Assembly (NCBI RefSeq): GCF_014287275.1
Contig: NZ_JACONZ010000003.1
Location: 62,001 to 126,000 of the forward strand
DNA: 64,000 nucleotides
Direction of reading: 5' to 3'
DNA from: Anaerofilum hominis
Lineage (GTDB): Bacteria > Bacillota > Clostridia > Oscillospirales > Ruminococcaceae
Positions 50,773 through 57,966 of the stretch are shown here, one piece after another (positions within the stretch are counted from its first letter, which is position 1; each line of letters starts with the position of its first letter). The notes beneath the pieces are model-generated. The model searched no databases. It was not told the origin of the DNA and was given only the letters and a program-made list of their open reading frames with translations. A program made the position numbers and the translations under genes.

Positions 50773-50802
50773 ATTCTAGCAAACGGTCCCTCCCCAAATC
50801 AA
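50773..50802 (-). promoter_or_regulatory. Promoter of the hydrolase gene
   Basis: Minus strand: TTGATT (50802-50797), 18-bp spacer, TAGAAT (50778-50773) with a TGC extension. Leader about 200 bases. Confidence 0.65.
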
Positions 50803-50938
50803 TATGTATAATAGATGAAGAAAATGTTAAAACGTTGTGCAATATTATTTTGATTTAAATAAAATGATTAAATTTGTAAATTATATTTTCCTGAAATTTC
50901 CTCAAAAACAAAGGCCCTGTCCCGGCAGACCACCGCAA

Positions 50939-50984
50939 AAGCCCGCCCTCTGCGTCCCGGCAGGGGGGCGAAGAGGGCGGGCTT
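50939..50984. terminator. Hairpin in the intergenic region
   Basis: AAGCCCGCCCTCT (50939-50951) pairs with AGAGGGCGGGCTT (50972-50984). It is terminator-like but only weakly followed by T on the plus strand (GTTTATGG). No gene is seen between 50803 and 51068. Confidence 0.5.
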
Positions 50985-51068
50985 GTTTATGGAGATGGGA
51001 CAAAAAACGGCTGATCTTGATAAACTGCCCCCCTCGTCCCTGCGGGACAGTCGGGGCGAACGAGCCAT

Positions 51069-51165
51069 TTATCTTTATGCCCTCGCCGCTTATGCGGCAG
51101 CCGAGTGGACGGCCGAAAAAACAACCTCCGCTGCGTTCCGGCTCTTTTTTTATTGCTGCGCAAGT
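51069..51165. repeat. Interspersed palindromic repeat, type B
   Basis: Shares with unit B1 of the 39.9-kb array the sequence TTATCTTTATGCCCTCGCCG, core CCCTCGCCGC...GCGGCAGCCG, then GGCCGAAAAAA and a TTTTTATTGC..CGCAA end. Confidence 0.65.
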
Positions 51166-51190
51166 TGCAGACACTAAACCGAGGGTCTCT

Positions 51191-51232
51191 AGCAAACAGG
51201 GGCAAGTGCATATGCACTTGCCCCTGTTTGCT
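51191..51232. repeat. Perfect 42-bp palindrome
   Basis: Two 21-base arms with no loop: AGCAAACAGGGGCAAGTGCA + T / A + TGCACTTGCCCCTGTTTGCT. No mismatch and no T tract on either side. It marks the left border of the AT-rich island (about 51235-51835). Confidence 0.9.
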
Positions 51233-51286
51233 GCCATTCAACTATCGATACGAACAACCTTGCCTTGTAACAATAAGCGTACTACC

Positions 51287-51607
51287 TCAATTCGCTTGTT
51301 TTTTGGAGTGGAATTTGTAAACCAACCTTTTTATTCCATCTAAAATTATACCATAAAGCAAGAAAGTCCAAACCGAACCGATATACCAATAGATGGATAT
51401 TTGACCGGTGATCGTATTACAGGGCACTTGCCAGCCAGAGTTCATCAAAGTATAAAAAGAGCCTTCAGAATCAGCGATTAGATTCAGTAATGGGTTAAAT
51501 CTTATGAGCATAATGCTTTTTGAATCTTGTCCAATTTGGTGCATAAAAATCTCGAAAACAGATATTATCAGACACCAAAAGGTAAAGGACTTTACTATTT
51601 TTTTCAG
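51287..51607 (-). CDS. Small membrane protein in AT-rich island, probable CTG start
   Basis: The coding frame begins, with GGAGG eight bases upstream, at a CTG (51607) giving 106 residues: (M)KKIVKSFTFWCLIISVFEIF (first membrane helix), 'MHQIGQDSKSIMLIRFNPLL', 'GSFYTLMNSGWQVPCN', a second membrane helix 'IYWYIGSVWTFLLYGIILDG', ending 'KRLVYKFHSKKQAN'. A later ATG at 51544 would give 85 residues but has no ribosome binding site and loses the first helix. A good promoter lies at 51686-51714. GC content is far below the neighbours, which suggests recent transfer. Family and function unknown. Confidence 0.7.
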   Translation of the reverse strand: MKKIVKSFTFWCLIISVFEIFMHQIGQDSKSIMLIRFNPLLNLIADSEGSFYTLMNSGWQVPCNTITGQISIYWYIGSVWTFLLYGIILDGIKRLVYKFHSKKQAN

Positions 51608-51685
51608 TGTAAAACCTCCGTCTAATATAAAATCCTGTCGTTTGCCTTATCCATCAAACGCAGCCAAACTTAATTTAGCTTTTCC

Positions 51686-51714
51686 ATTCTAATATTTGCG
51701 TGCAGAAATGCCAA
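51686..51714 (-). promoter_or_regulatory. Sigma-A promoter of the small membrane protein gene
   Basis: Minus strand: TTGGCA (51714-51709), 17-bp spacer, TAGAAT (51691-51686), about 80 bp before the CTG. Confidence 0.7.
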
Positions 51715-51864
51715 ACAACTTATTTCGTGTCATAACTTCCTGTTACTGTTCATAACGCCTTTTATTCGCTTGGGCACCATGTTACCACTTTACAGATAGA
51801 TTCATTCTATAAGAAACCGACTGAGCATGCGCTTTTCAGCTTATAGAGACGCCCCAGCCAGCTG

Positions 51865-51955
51865 GAAAGACAACTTGTTTTCGTTGACCCCGCCCTCGCC
51901 GCTGCGCGGCAGCCGGGCGAATGGCCCCAAAATAGCCGTACGGCGCTTTTTTATT
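51865..51955. repeat. Interspersed palindromic repeat, type B
   Basis: Contains ACAACTTGTTTTCG, core CCCTCGCCGCTGCGCGGCAG then CCGGGCGAATGG, and AAAATAGCCG...CGGCGCTTTTTTATT, as in unit B1. It overlaps the last two codons of the marR gene. Confidence 0.72.
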
Positions 51956-52460
51956 CCTTTTCCTTTGCGGGGGTGAGCGGGCGGCCCGCCCTTTTTTCTG
52001 TCTTGTTTGTGACGGAAAGGCCGCGCAGCACCTGGCGGAATTTTTGCTGATATTCTTCCGGTATCTCATCCAGCACGCTCAGGACGTCTTTTTCCCACAG
52101 GCGCTGCAGCTTCCGGGAATAGATGCCGTAGATCTCGCGCCCGCGGGCCGTGACCAGCACGATCAGGCTTTTGCGGTCCCCTTCCCGGTAATATTTTTCG
52201 ACCAGCCCCAGCTCTTCCAGGCGGGAGACCAGGTTGGTGAACGAGACCGGGGACACCCCCAGCCGCCGGGCCACACCGGCCATATTCAGCTGAAGCTCTT
52301 CGTTTTCCAGCAGGTATTCCACCACCTGGATCTCGCTGGCGGAGAGGGAGATCTCGGCGGTGAGAGGAAATCTTTTTTTGTGGCCGGAAGCATAGACGTT
52401 GCTCCAGTAAAAAAGGTCTTCGATCAACGGGCGGTGTGCGCCCAGCCATTGCAATTCCAT
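51951..52460 (-). CDS. MarR family transcriptional regulator
   Basis: 169 residues from the ATG at 52460 (AGGGGTG upstream). Winged helix: 'LSASEIQVVEYLLENEELQL', recognition 'VARRLGVSPVSFTNLVSRLE', wing 'GLVEKYYREGDRKSLIVLVT' then 'ARGREIYGIYSRKLQRLWE' (dimerisation helix). About 30 residues at the N-terminus are typical; the C-terminus after about 150 ('KTEKRAGRPLTPAKEKE') is an unstructured basic tail that ends next to a repeat unit. Own strong promoter. It lies between the AT-rich island and the SUF genes; its target is unknown. Confidence 0.93.
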   Translation of the reverse strand: MELQWLGAHRPLIEDLFYWSNVYASGHKKRFPLTAEISLSASEIQVVEYLLENEELQLNMAGVARRLGVSPVSFTNLVSRLEELGLVEKYYREGDRKSLIVLVTARGREIYGIYSRKLQRLWEKDVLSVLDEIPEEYQQKFRQVLRGLSVTNKTEKRAGRPLTPAKEKE

Positions 52461-52536
52461 AAAAAACACCCCTGCCGGATTGTGAGGATCGTTCCCAGCC
52501 CGTGCCGGCGCGCCGGGCCGCGGACTGATGGCTCTC

Positions 52537-52566
52537 ATTATAACACATTTTCAGCTGTTTTTTCAA
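52537..52566 (-). promoter_or_regulatory. Sigma-A promoter of marR
   Basis: Minus strand: TTGAAA (52566-52561), 18-bp spacer, TATAAT (52542-52537) with a TGT extension. Confidence 0.8.
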
Positions 52567-52801
52567 AATAGATGAAAATGTGCCTTTCCTTTTTCAGCGG
52601 ACGGCAGTTTTTCGGCGCGGCAGGGTGCGGACAGACGGGGCCCCCGCCGGGCGCGGCGGCAAAAAAGGGCGCGGCCCGGCGTCTGCAGCCGGCCGCACCC
52701 TTGCTGTGTGTTTTCGGCATTCGCCCCGGGTGCCGGTACTACACGAAAAGGCCGGACAGCCCAGCCCTCGCCGGCGGCCCCGGGAGGCCACATTTACGCG
52801 T

Positions 52802-53719
52802 TTATTTCAAAAATCCCTCGATGATCTTTTCTTCGGCCTGCTTTTCGGTCAGCCCCAGGGTCATCAGCTTGGTGATCTGCTCGCCCGCGATCTTGCCGAT
52901 GGCCGCCTCGTGGATCAGCGCCGCGTCCACATTGTGGGCGGTCAGCTCGGGGATGGCGCTGACCACCCCGTCGTCCATGATGATGGCGTCGCATTCCGAG
53001 TGGCCGCTGCAGGCCGCTTCGCCGATCAGGCGCGAGCGGAACAGCTGGGAAGAGCGCTGCTTTGCCACCGAGCGGGAGATCAGGTGCGCGCCGCTGCCCT
53101 CGCCGGCAAGCGTGATGACAAAATCGCTCTCCGCGGTCTGCACGCCCTCGGTGAGCAGCTTTTCTTTCACGACCATCCGGGCGTTTTTGCCCAGCACCGC
53201 GGTGGTTTTGCGCAGCGTGGAATCCACGCCGCCGATCTGGGTGGTGTTCATCTCCATGTAGGCGTCCTCGGCCAGCTCGGCGTCGGTGACCGGGTTGATC
53301 ACCCGCGCGCCTGCGCCGCCGCCGGTGCCGATGTGCTTTTCCAGATACAGCACCCTGGCGCCCTTTTCCAGAAAAAAGCGGTGGATGCCGTTGTGCTTTG
53401 CCTCCTCTTCGCCGTCCGAGTGGACGCCGCAGCCCGCCACAATGGTCACGTCGGCGCCCGCGCCAATGTAAAAATCATTGTAAACCAGGTCGTCCACGGC
53501 GCTGTGGGTGACGCAGGCGGGGATGTAGACCATCTCGCCCCGGGTGCCCGGTTTGACCCGGATGTCGATGCCCGGCTTGTCTGTTTTGGAGTCAATGCGG
53601 ATGTTCTCGGTGGAGCGGCGGCCTGCGCAGCCGGTGTCCTCGCGGATGTTATAGGCCGCGTCGGGGATGCCTTTCCAGTCCGAGACGATCTTCAGCAGTT
53701 CTTCGGTGATCTTGTTCAT
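52802..53719 (-). CDS. SufB/D-like Fe-S scaffold of a minimal SUF (SMS-type) system
   Basis: 305 residues, shorter than SufB (about 470) and SufD. The beta-helix core is seen: 'KPGTRGEMVYIPACVTHSAV' near 56, 'GAGADVTIVAGCGVHSDGEE' near 85, 'MEMNTTQIGGVDSTLRKTTA' near 153, and the C-terminal 'GHSECDAIIMDDGVVSAIPE' near 238 with 'DAALIHEAAIGKIAGEQITK' (near 265) holding the helix that contacts SufC. Start overlaps the sufC-like stop (ATGA) and has GGAGGCG. Together with the ATPase it forms a two-gene unit like SmsB/SmsC of anaerobes and archaea, without SufS/U/D nearby. It assembles Fe-S clusters in the cytosol. Confidence 0.9.
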   Translation of the reverse strand: MNKITEELLKIVSDWKGIPDAAYNIREDTGCAGRRSTENIRIDSKTDKPGIDIRVKPGTRGEMVYIPACVTHSAVDDLVYNDFYIGAGADVTIVAGCGVHSDGEEEAKHNGIHRFFLEKGARVLYLEKHIGTGGGAGARVINPVTDAELAEDAYMEMNTTQIGGVDSTLRKTTAVLGKNARMVVKEKLLTEGVQTAESDFVITLAGEGSGAHLISRSVAKQRSSQLFRSRLIGEAACSGHSECDAIIMDDGVVSAIPELTAHNVDAALIHEAAIGKIAGEQITKLMTLGLTEKQAEEKIIEGFLK

Positions 53720-54459
53720 GCGTTCGCCTCCACTTTACCCTCGCAGAAATTGACGCTGCTGCCGGTCTCGAGCAGCTTGGGCAGCACCTCGTCCTTGTGG
53801 CCGCGGGCCGCGATGCGGCCGGCCGCCAGCACCACGATCTCGTCCGCGATGTCCAGGATGCGCTCTTGGTGGGAGATGATGAGTGAGGTCCCCCGGGTCT
53901 CGCGGCGCAGCTTTTGGAACACCGCGATCAGGTGGTTGAAGCTCCACAGGTCAATGCCCGCTTCCGGCTCGTCGAACAGGGTGAGCTTGGCCCCGCGGGC
54001 AAGGGCCATGGCGATCTCGATGCGCTTGATCTCGCCGCCGGAGAGGCTGGCGTTCACGTCGCGGTCGATATAGTCGCGGGCGCACAGGCCCACTTCGGTG
54101 AGATACTGGCACAGCTCGCCCCGGCCCAGCTCTTTGCGGGCGGACAGGCCCACCAGGTCGCTGACCGTCAGGCCTTTGAAGCGCACCGGCTGCTGAAAGG
54201 CATAAGCGATGCCAAGGTCCGCGCGCTCGGTGACCGAGAGCCCGGTGATGTCCTGCCCGTCGAACAGGATGCGGCCGGAGGAGGGGCGCTCGATACCCAT
54301 GATGATCTTGGCCAGGGTGGATTTGCCCCCGCCGTTGGGGCCGGTGATGACGACGAACCGGTTGTCGCCCACGGTGAGGCTGACGTCGTCGAGGATGCCC
54401 TTTTCGGCCTGCTCGGCGGCGCTGGAAACGGTAAAGGAAATATGTTCAAGCTCCAGCAT
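53716..54459 (-). CDS. SufC-like ATPase of the minimal SUF (SMS-type) system
   Basis: 247 residues. ABC-type ATPase: Walker A 'GPNGGGKST' near 40, Q-loop 'YAFQQPVRFKGLTV' near 86, signature 'ASLSGGEIKRIEIAMAL' near 140, Walker B 'LTLFDEPEAGIDLWS' near 160, H-loop 'LIISHQERIL' near 195. The SufC-typical FDE.E.GID pattern is clear. First gene of the unit, overlapping the scaffold gene. GGAGGTACCAGA precedes the ATG; extended -10 promoter at 54554-54562. It drives conformational change of the scaffold for cluster assembly. Confidence 0.93.
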   Translation of the reverse strand: MLELEHISFTVSSAAEQAEKGILDDVSLTVGDNRFVVITGPNGGGKSTLAKIIMGIERPSSGRILFDGQDITGLSVTERADLGIAYAFQQPVRFKGLTVSDLVGLSARKELGRGELCQYLTEVGLCARDYIDRDVNASLSGGEIKRIEIAMALARGAKLTLFDEPEAGIDLWSFNHLIAVFQKLRRETRGTSLIISHQERILDIADEIVVLAAGRIAARGHKDEVLPKLLETGSSVNFCEGKVEANA

Positions 54460-54553
54460 TCTGGTACCTCCGCAAAAGTGTTCCGCCGCACACAGGGCTG
54501 CGGCGCGGGCGCGGCGCAGCCCCTGCCGGGACCCGTGCCGCGCACCCTAGGAT

Positions 54554-54562
54554 ATTATAGCA
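54554..54562 (-). promoter_or_regulatory. Extended -10 promoter of the SUF-like unit
   Basis: Minus strand TGCTATAAT (54562-54554), about 95 bp upstream of the start; -35 (CTGCAC) is weak. Confidence 0.65.
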
Positions 54563-55370
54563 CACAAAGCAGCCCCGTGCAGCCCCTTTTTCAAAAAATC
54601 ATACAAAAAAAGTATAGATTTAAACGAAAAACAAAAAGGCGGTTGCAGCGGCTCTTGCGCCGCCTTTTGAGCGGAGAAAAACCTGCGCGCCCGTCGCTTT
54701 GGCAGGCGCAAAGAGCGGAGAGCCGCAGCGGCAAAACAGGCCAAAGGCGACCTGCCTGCCGGAGGAAAGGATAACGACCTCGGCGGCCGCCGTTTTCCGG
54801 CTTTGCGCGCTGCCCGCGGCGCGCAGGTGGGAAAGGGGACAAGGGGCAGCCGGCTTTTGCCGCGCGTCCTCAGAAAGTTTTGCAGCCTGCACGGCCCCGG
54901 CGGGCAGAGGACGGCTGTTTTTGCGGCGTCCCGGGCGTCGCCCCTTTTTGCCGGGCAGGAACATGCCGCGCGGGCCAAGCTCCGCCGTGTCCACAGCGCG
55001 TCCCCAGTGAAGTCCTGGCATCCCGGAGCCGCGGCAGCTTAGCGCCGCGGGATCCCAATACGCGCTGCCGCTTTTCACAGTGGCTTTGTGGACGCACCGG
55101 GAGAAGAACGCCCCGTGCCCAGCCATTTTTCAGCGCTGCAGGGGCAAGGCGTGTGGGCCTGCGCACCGGCCAGAGACTTGGCCTTGTCCCCCTGTCTTTA
55201 TCCGTGTGCAGCCTCCCGACTGCTGCCGGGGCGGGGCGCCCGGGAGGCGCCGCTATGCGGGGGGGCGCTGCGCAGGGCCACGCGGGTCATGCCCCGCCGG
55301 GTATGCCGGTCCGGGCGTTTCCGAGCGGTCCCGGCGGGAACGCTGCCGGATGCCGCGGCGGAAAAGCGCA
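54563..55370. other. GC-rich gap of about 800 bp without a supportable gene
   Basis: Frames of 100-180 codons exist on both strands, but their amino-acid content is Arg/Pro/Ala/Gly-rich without domain motifs or ribosome binding sites. I regard the stretch as non-coding. Confidence 0.6.
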
Positions 55371-55405
55371 AAAAAACAGCGCCGAAAAAATCAGCGCTGT
55401 TTTTT
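55371..55405. terminator. Bidirectional terminator
   Basis: AAAAAACAGCGC (55371-55382) pairs with GCGCTGTTTTTT (55394-55405); on the minus strand it can end the SPFH unit about 160 bp past the stop. Confidence 0.8.
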
Positions 55406-55414
55406 GTCTTTCTT

Positions 55415-55530
55415 TGCCGTGATCTGCCGCGGCCTGAGGACGGGCTGCACGGCTGCTGAAAAAACTTCTTTCCATCCGCCGCGGGCCGGGAACAGGCCGT
55501 ATCGCCGCTAAAAATAGTTTTTACCCCGCT
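55415..55530. repeat. Interspersed palindromic repeat, type A, degenerate
   Basis: Contains GCCGCGGCCTGAGGACGGGC (core A variant, 55427-55446) and a second partial unit CCGCGGGCCGGGAACAGGCC with TCGCCGCTAAAAATAGTTTTT. Confidence 0.6.
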
Positions 55531-55563
55531 GCGGCCGTTTTTATGGATCTATCGGGCAGAAAG

Positions 55564-56469
55564 TTATTTGGACTCCGGCTTCACGTCGGTGGCCATCTCC
55601 TTGATGCTGGATACCAGACCGCCCAGGTTCTGCAGCTCGCTGGGGATGATCAGCTTGGTCGCCTTGCCGTCGGCCACCTTCTGCAGGGCCTCCAGGCTCT
55701 TCAGGGTGAGCACTTTCTGGGTGGGATCGGCCTCGTTGAGCAGCCGGATGGAGTCGGCAAGCGCTTTCTGGACGGTCATCAGAGCCTGAGCCTCGCCCTC
55801 AGCCTCACGGATGCGCTGCTCGCGCACGGCGTCGGCGCGCAGGATCGCGCTCTCCTTTTCGCCCTCGGCGACCAGAATGGCGCTGCGCTTTTCGCCCTCG
55901 GCGCGCAGGATGCTCTCACGGCGCTGGCGCTCGGCTTTCATCTGTTTTTCCATCGCGTCCTGGATCTCAGCGGGCGGGATGATGTTTTTGACCTCGACGC
56001 GGTTGACCTTGATGCCCCACTTGTCGGTGGCCTCGTCCAGGATGGTGGTGATCTTGCCGTTGATGGTGTCGCGGCTGGTCAGGGTGTGGTCCAGTTCCAT
56101 GTCGCCGATGATGTTGCGCAGGGTGGTGGCGGACAGGTTCTCGATGGCGGACAGCGGGCGCTCGACGCCGTAGCTGTACAGCTTCGGATCAGTGACCTGG
56201 AAGAAGACGACGGTGTCGATCTGCATCGTGACGTTGTCGCGGGTGATGACCGGCTGGGGCTTGAAATCGACGACCTGCTCCTTCAGGCTGACCTTTTTTG
56301 CGATCCGCTCAATAAACGGGGCCTTGAAGTGAAAGCCCGCCTCCCAGGTGCAGTGGTAGACGCCGAGGCGCTCCACCACAAACGCGCAGGCCTGGGGCAC
56401 GATGCGGATGTTCGAGATGAAAATGATGACCAGAACGACCAGCAGAACCGCTAAGATGATCAAGAACAT
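55564..56469 (-). CDS. SPFH/Band 7 (stomatin-like, QmcA type) membrane protein
   Basis: 301 residues. N-terminal membrane helix (1-20), Band 7 domain: 'VPQACAFVVERLGVYHCTWE' near 28, 'KAPFIERIAKKVSLKEQVVD' near 49, 'VITRDNVTMQIDTVVFFQVT' near 73, 'NLSATTLRNIIGDMELDHTL' near 111, 'WGIKVNRVEVKNIIPPAEIQ' near 150, then a long coiled coil (170-235, 'KAERQRRESILRAEGEKRSA') and a C-terminal tail. Such proteins form large membrane cages or rafts. GGAGGAAACTGT precedes the ATG. It overlaps the nfeD-like gene by 10 bases; the pair is a classical stomatin-NfeD operon. Role here unknown. Confidence 0.95.
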   Translation of the reverse strand: MFLIILAVLLVVLVIIFISNIRIVPQACAFVVERLGVYHCTWEAGFHFKAPFIERIAKKVSLKEQVVDFKPQPVITRDNVTMQIDTVVFFQVTDPKLYSYGVERPLSAIENLSATTLRNIIGDMELDHTLTSRDTINGKITTILDEATDKWGIKVNRVEVKNIIPPAEIQDAMEKQMKAERQRRESILRAEGEKRSAILVAEGEKESAILRADAVREQRIREAEGEAQALMTVQKALADSIRLLNEADPTQKVLTLKSLEALQKVADGKATKLIIPSELQNLGGLVSSIKEMATDVKPESK

Positions 56470-56918
56470 ACAGTTTCCTCCTTCTTTTCCAAAACACAGG
56501 GCGCCACTGTCAGGGTAACGCCGGACAGACTTATGACCTTACACCGCTCGCCGGCCGCCAGGGGGGCGTCGCACTTCGCGGCCCAGTCCTGGCCGTCGAC
56601 CTTGACCCGGCCGCCGGCGTCGGGGGAGATGGCGCGCAGCACCACGCCCTCCTTGCCGATCACCATATCGGCGTTGGTGGCGACGGATCTGGGACGCATC
56701 CGGTCGCGGAACAGGCTCCAGCTGATGAGCAGGGCGATGGCCGAAACGACCACGAACACCACGAACTGCACGCCGAAGTTCCGGGTGATGAACGAGGTGA
56801 GCAGCCCCGCGACGCTGCCGACGCAAAACCAGATCGAGACCAGCTGGACGGTGAGCCCCTCGGCGATGGCGAACACGACGATCAGCACGATCCAGAACCA
56901 GGGATAAAAAGCTGCCAT
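56460..56918 (-). CDS. NfeD-like membrane protein
   Basis: 152 residues, short NfeD1b type without protease domain: two or three membrane segments (about 7-60, 'FWIVLIVVFAIAEGLTVQLV', 'FVVFVVVSAIALLISWSLF') and a C-terminal OB fold ('MVIGKEGVVLRAISPDAGGR', 'VKVDGQDWAAKCDAPLAAGE'). It acts with its stomatin-like partner. AAAGGAGTTTTTCCC precedes the ATG. First gene of the pair. A TTGTTAA-TAGT-TTAACAA palindrome lies about 140 bp upstream in a possible promoter region. Confidence 0.93.
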   Translation of the reverse strand: MAAFYPWFWIVLIVVFAIAEGLTVQLVSIWFCVGSVAGLLTSFITRNFGVQFVVFVVVSAIALLISWSLFRDRMRPRSVATNADMVIGKEGVVLRAISPDAGGRVKVDGQDWAAKCDAPLAAGERCKVISLSGVTLTVAPCVLEKKEETVCS

Positions 56919-57057
56919 GGGAAAAACTCCTTTCCGTGACAGGCGGGACGCGCGCCCCGCCGTGCCGTCTGTGGTGTCCCGCCCGCGGCCCGGCCGCCGG
57001 CAGGGAGACCGGGCCCGGCGGCGTTCGCCGGCCCCGTGAAACCCGGTACCGAATTTC

Positions 57058-57075
57058 TTGTTAATAGTTTAACAA
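57058..57075. promoter_or_regulatory. 18-bp palindrome upstream of the NfeD-SPFH unit
   Basis: TTGTTAA-TAGT-TTAACAA, perfect 7-bp arms. On the minus strand a TTGCGT ... 18 bp ... TAAACT promoter would overlap it, so it may be an operator. Confidence 0.5.
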
Positions 57076-57414
57076 AAAAATAGGGTGGAACGCAATGTCC
57101 GCAAAGCCCCGTTTTGGACGGATTTTGCCCTTTTGGGGCGTTTTTCTGAAAGCTACTCCCCGGGGCGGAGCGGGGATGCTCCCCGCGCCTCCGGGCTAAA
57201 GCGACAACTCTTTTTGAATATAAAGTTGTCAATTTGGAAAAGGAGGAAAACGCTGGAAAAGAAAGTGGGGACTGGAAAGAGAGGCCTCTCTCTCCCCCCT
57301 TAGGGTCCCCCGATTTTTTTAAAAGACTCTTCGCGGGGCACTGAACTTCCCAAAGGCCCTGGAATTCCCCAGAACGCGGGACTCCCCGCCGGACCAGCCC
57401 GGGAGAATACGCTC

Positions 57415-57870
57415 CAGCCGGAGTTCCGCCTCGCAGCCGCAGCCGTTCGGCCCGGCAGGCCACCCGCGCGGCGAAAGCCCCAAAGCCCGGGGCACGCGGC
57501 GTTTTTGCGCCCGTTTCGCCCAACTCGGCGGTACCGCAGAGGCGTTGGGCACTTTTTGCGCCCGCGTCGCCCTGTCCGGCGGCCCAGCGGGGACGCTGGA
57601 CGCGCTGTGGTCCCCGGGAGGAGCGGGGACCCGCCGCCTCCCTGTGCGGACGGGTGCCCTGCCGCAGACGTCCGTCCGGCCCGGCAGGCCACCCGCGCGG
57701 CGAAAGCCCCAAAGCCCGGGAACGCGCGGCGCTTTTGCGTCCGCGTCGCCCAGCTCAGTGGCCCCGCAGAGGCGTTGGGCGCTTTTGCGCCCGCTTTGCC
57801 CTGTCCGGCGGCCCAGCGGGGACGCTGGACGCGCTGTGGTCCCCGGGATGAGCGGGGACCCCGCCGCCTC
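57415..57870. repeat. Tandem duplication of about 229 bp
   Basis: Blocks such as CGGCCCGGCAGGCCACCCGC (57448 and 57677), GGCGTTGGGC (57541 and 57771) and CTGTCCGGCGGCCCAGCGGG (57572 and 57801) recur at an offset of 229-230 bp. By eye the copies are about 85% alike over 200 bp. No frame in either copy has a recognisable domain, so I call it non-coding. Together with 57076-57414 it makes a gap of about 1 kb. Confidence 0.8.
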
Positions 57871-57966
57871 TGTCTGCGGGCGGGCCCTGTTCTGCCGCCG
57901 CGCTCCGCCTCCGTGTGCGGGCGGTTGCCGTTCTGACGCCGTGTCCCGCCCGGCGCGGCCGGACGA

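Noticed and set aside
54620..55422. Overlapping long frames on both strands
   Set aside because: Arg/Pro/Ala-rich products without motifs or start signals, typical of GC-rich non-coding DNA.
34294..56918. Anti-phage defence or prophage island
   Set aside because: ABC, SPFH/NfeD, LysR, MarR and hydrolase genes all have ordinary explanations; no nuclease, integrase, portal, capsid or toxin motif was seen.
57078..57100. T-box-like sequence AGGGTGGAACGC
   Set aside because: It lacks the ACC of the T-box core, has no terminator or specifier stem, and no synthetase or amino-acid gene follows on that strand.
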